A stretch of DNA of 6,754 nucleotides from CAZGLK01 sp964526375. Lineage in GTDB: Bacteria; Patescibacteriota; Minisyncoccia; JACQLN01. Below are positions 5,081 through 6,754 of this stretch, piece by piece. Made by a program: the position numbers and the translations under genes. Each line of letters starts with the position of its first letter. Within the stretch, counting starts at the first letter, position 1. The notes below the pieces were generated by a model that did no database searches, was not told the DNA's origin, and saw only the letters and a program-made list of their open reading frames with translations. Location: NCBI GenBank assembly GCA_964526375.1, contig CAZGLK010000042.1, positions 1-6,754 of the forward strand. The letters are read 5' to 3'.

Positions 5081-5122
5081 CAACCCCATAGAGCAACTTG
5101 CCAAAGTTACTCTATGGGGTTG
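5081..5122. repeat. Long hairpin overlapping the traB-like promoter
   Basis: CAACCCCATAGAG (5081-5093) pairs perfectly with CTCTATGGGGTTG (5110-5122), 13 bp. A second stem, AACTT/AAGTT (5095-5099/5104-5108), stacks inside. The right arm contains the first bases of the -35 box TTGACA (5120-5125). No T-run follows. It could be an operator, a transcription roadblock or a single-strand structure. Confidence 0.8.
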
Positions 5123-5148
5123 ACAAAACATAGTCCTTACCTTATGCT
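5120..5148 (+). promoter_or_regulatory. Strong sigma-70-type promoter of the TraB-family gene
   Basis: A perfect -35 TTGACA (5120-5125), a 17-bp spacer and -10 TATGCT (5143-5148). The predicted start is near 5155, giving a leader of about 50 nt to the ATG at 5205. The -35 overlaps the right arm of the 5081-5122 hairpin. Confidence 0.82.
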
Positions 5149-5204
5149 AGACCTTAAATAGTTCTTCAAAAATTTTAATACAAAATTATAGAAAGGGACT
5201 GGAC

Positions 5205-6194
5205 ATGGAAATGGTAAAAGACTGGGCTGAAAAATGCGGCCTTTTTCTGTCGGCCCTCGTGGGCGGCACTATCTTTCTGGCCGTCTATCCGTTGTGGTTT
5301 TTGTTTTCTGCGCTTGTGAATCGTGTTGGTCTTGACGGAGTAAGAATGGCGAACGGCAAACTGCAGGTGGCGGTTGTGTTTTATAGGCAGCCTGTCACAA
5401 AAAGAGAGGTGGTTTTTGTGGCCACGATTCACCTTGCTGAAGTGGGGTATTTTAAGGAACTTGAAAAGTTAATTGATCCTTTGGAAGCGGGCGGCTACAA
5501 GGTTCTTTTTGAAATGATAAAAAAGATTGACCAGGAGGAACAAGAAAGCTTAACCGAAGAAGAGCAAAAGATTCTCGCTGAATTTGAATCAATCCGTAAG
5601 TTCGCGCAAAAAATAGGCGAAATTTTATCTCTTCAACACCAACGTGATGGGTTGAATTATTCTGATTCCTGGGTAAATACCGATATGAGCAGGCGTGAGC
5701 TCGTAAAATGGTTTTTGGGGCGCAAGATTCACCTGGTAAAAAGAGAGCGTGAAGACATGGATGAGTTTTTTGATGACGATGAGAGTCATCGGCTTATAGT
5801 GCGGTACGTTATCGTAAAGCTTTTTAACCAGATCATGCCAATTTCATTAATAGGCTATCTGGCAGGTTTGCTTTTTGAGAGAGGCAGGAGAGCCAGGGAG
5901 GTGATCTTGGAGCATCGCAACAAAATAGGATTTAACGGTATTGCCGAGAATATCGCTTGCGGCAATGTCGTAACAATCTGGGGTGCGGCTCATTTGCGCG
6001 GTATCGGAAGACGCATTAAGAAAGTTGGTTTCAGAGAATATAAGAGAGAGTGGTTCACCGCCTATCACCAGCCCAAATTTTCTTTGTTTGACCTAATCAA
6101 GGAGTTAATAAGAATTAGGGAGAAGAAGTCTGCGGAAAAAGAATCTCCCGAGGACAAAAATGGTTCAGCAGTCCAAATTACCCCCGCGCTGTAA
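5205..6194 (+). CDS. TraB/PrgY/GumN-family membrane-anchored protein
   Basis: This 329-aa protein shows the conserved signatures of the TraB/PrgY/GumN (TIKI-like) superfamily. These are VVFVATIHLAE (69-79, with the family's GT/AT-x-H histidine at 76), KVLFEM with the conserved glutamate 103, the WVNTDMS segment (156-162), the EHRNKIGFNGIAENI region (236-250), and VVTIWGAAHLRGIG (255-268) with the second histidine, 263. The histidines and glutamate are proposed metal ligands in family members. A hydrophobic helix at about 12-38 anchors the N terminus, and a second hydrophobic patch lies at about 208-224. The C-terminal 30 residues are charged and probably disordered. GAAAGGG (5191-5197) lies 7 bases before the chosen ATG. 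Enterococcal TraB/PrgY reduce pheromone activity on conjugative plasmids, but no pheromone or transfer genes are here, so the function on this element is unknown. The gene has its own promoter and terminator. Confidence 0.85.
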   Translation: MEMVKDWAEKCGLFLSALVGGTIFLAVYPLWFLFSALVNRVGLDGVRMANGKLQVAVVFYRQPVTKREVVFVATIHLAEVGYFKELEKLIDPLEAGGYKVLFEMIKKIDQEEQESLTEEEQKILAEFESIRKFAQKIGEILSLQHQRDGLNYSDSWVNTDMSRRELVKWFLGRKIHLVKREREDMDEFFDDDESHRLIVRYVIVKLFNQIMPISLIGYLAGLLFERGRRAREVILEHRNKIGFNGIAENIACGNVVTIWGAAHLRGIGRRIKKVGFREYKREWFTAYHQPKFSLFDLIKELIRIREKKSAEKESPEDKNGSAVQITPAL

Positions 6195-6211
6195 CATAGG
6201 GCGGGGTTTTT
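6182..6211 (+). terminator. Terminator of the TraB-family gene
   Basis: CCCCGC (6182-6187) pairs with GCGGGG (6201-6206), extended inside by CT/AG across one mismatch, followed by T5 (6207-6211). The stop codon TAA (6192-6194) lies in the loop. Confidence 0.8.
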
Positions 6212-6226
6212 GTTAGGATGTAATGC

Positions 6227-6255
6227 TTGACCCCGTAGCAGTGCTGATGTATCCT
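6227..6255 (+). promoter_or_regulatory. Promoter of TIGR array 1
   Basis: TTGACC (6227-6232), a 17-bp spacer and TATCCT (6250-6255). The predicted start is near 6262, so the array 1 leader before its first degenerate repeat is only about 17-20 nt. The sequence AGGCAGTTCTTAAAAA and CTAGAAGGGAGC downstream is shared with array 2, whose copy is split by the MITE-like insertion. Confidence 0.78.
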
Positions 6256-6278
6256 AAAGGCAGTTCTTAAAAAACTAG

Positions 6279-6754
6279 AAGGGAGCCCTTGAATGGGAAA
6301 AGCCCATAAAAAACAAGTGAGCCGAGACGCCAGAAAAACCCAATAGTTAGGAGCGAGCCGCGAAAAATGAGGAATCTAACAAGGAAGAGCGAGCTGGAGA
6401 TTAGGAGAATCCCAAAGTAGAGGAGCGAGCCGTTGGGCATGAAAATCCCACCGACGTAGAGCGAGTCAGAGGATGGGAAAATCCCATACTTTTCGAGCGA
6501 GTCGTGCTTGTGGAAAATCCCAAAAGAGCCGAGCGAGCTATTAAGGCCGAAAATACCAAAGGTGAAGAGCGAGCCATTAGATATGAAAATCCCGATGCAG
6601 TGGAGTGGGCCGCGTAATGATAAACCCAACGATCTAGAGCGAGCCGCACCTCCTGGAAATCCCAAAAATCGCGAGTGAGCCGCCAAGCCCGAAGATACCA
6701 TCAGAATTGAGCGAGTCATTCACCAAGAAAATCCCAGCAACGAAGAGCGAGCCG
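6279..6754 (+). repeat. TIGR array 1, proximal part (14 units in all, continuing at 1-90)
   Basis: Repeat 1 copies start at 6279, 6315, 6351, 6387, 6423, 6459, 6495, 6531, 6567, 6603, 6637, 6673, 6709 and 6745, and finally at 82 on the other side of the junction. Repeat 2 lies between each pair, exact at 6441, 6477, 6513, 6585, 6727 (the same copy as 28) and 64. The period is 36 nt, except that the unit at 6603 has lost 2 nt around its repeat 2 (TAAACCC). The first repeat (AAGGGAGCC) and the second (AAGTGAGCC) are degenerate, as in array 2. Units 2 and 4 carry exactly the same spacers as units 2 and 4 of array 2 (GAGACGCCA with AATAGTTAG, GGAGATTAG with AAAGTAGAG). Later units share nothing obvious with it. 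The promoter at 6227-6255 and the terminator at 91-122 bound the transcript. Confidence 0.92.
6700..6754. repeat. Terminal redundancy (circular junction), right copy
   Basis: Identical to 1-55. Counting both copies would add a false 1.5 units to array 1. Confidence 0.9.

Noticed and set aside
6267..6719. Minus-strand reading frames across array 1
   Set aside because: Same artefact of a repeat period divisible by three; no ribosome binding site or conserved protein features.

Overview
The window is very probably one complete small circular element, sequenced slightly past its own start. The last 55 bases (6700-6754) are identical to the first 55, which implies a circle of 6,699 bp with the ends lying inside a repeat array. 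It carries four convincing protein genes and three arrays of an RNA-guided TIGR-Tas system. There is no recognisable classical Rep protein, relaxase or ParA. The standard genetic code fits all genes. Promoters are sigma-70-like, ribosome binding sites are strong, and terminators are stem-loops with T-runs, so the host is a bacterium. Published TIGR-Tas systems come mainly from phages and from small parasitic bacteria of the Patescibacteria/CPR type. A plasmid or plasmid-like element of such a host is a reasonable inference, but the sequence does not prove it.

The centrepiece is a set of arrays with a strict 36-nt period: a 9-nt repeat close to GAGCGAGCC, a 9-nt spacer, a 9-nt repeat close to GAAAATCCC, and a second 9-nt spacer. 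Dual 9-nt spacers in a 36-nt unit are the hallmark of TIGR arrays. Array 1 (14 units) starts at 6279, crosses the junction and ends at 90. Array 2 (12 units) runs 354-795. A short, degenerate array 3 (about 4 units) lies directly behind the tas gene at 4807-4961. Arrays 1 and 2 each have a sigma-70-like promoter and end in the same stem-loop terminator, so all are read on the + strand. They share a leader and some leader-proximal units. The leader of array 2 is interrupted by a 143-bp MITE-like element.

The tas gene (3786-4799) encodes a 337-aa protein with the Nop/IS110-C-terminal-like fold and a four-cysteine zinc ribbon, with no RuvC or HNH nuclease. It therefore looks like a nuclease-less Tas (TasA type), expected to bind DNA under tigRNA guidance rather than cut it.

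The other genes are: a full-length ParB without ParA (963-1802); a large minus-strand protein (1873-3489) with an N-terminal helix-turn-helix, a tandemly duplicated eight-cysteine zinc domain, a further zinc ribbon and an FtsK-gamma-like winged helix; and a membrane-anchored TraB/PrgY/GumN-family protein (5205-6194). parB and the zinc-protein gene converge on two back-to-back terminators, one per strand. The zinc-protein gene and tas diverge from an AT-rich 290-bp region. That region holds a fully symmetric 40-bp site, TGTTAACA-6-ATGCGATCGCAT-6-TGTTAACA, sitting exactly on the zinc-protein promoter; it is the best candidate for an operator, centromere or origin.

Inferred working model: ParB and the zinc protein maintain the element. 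tas supplies the effector, and the arrays supply about 30 dual-spacer guides aimed at unknown targets, such as competing plasmids or phages, or host genes to be silenced.
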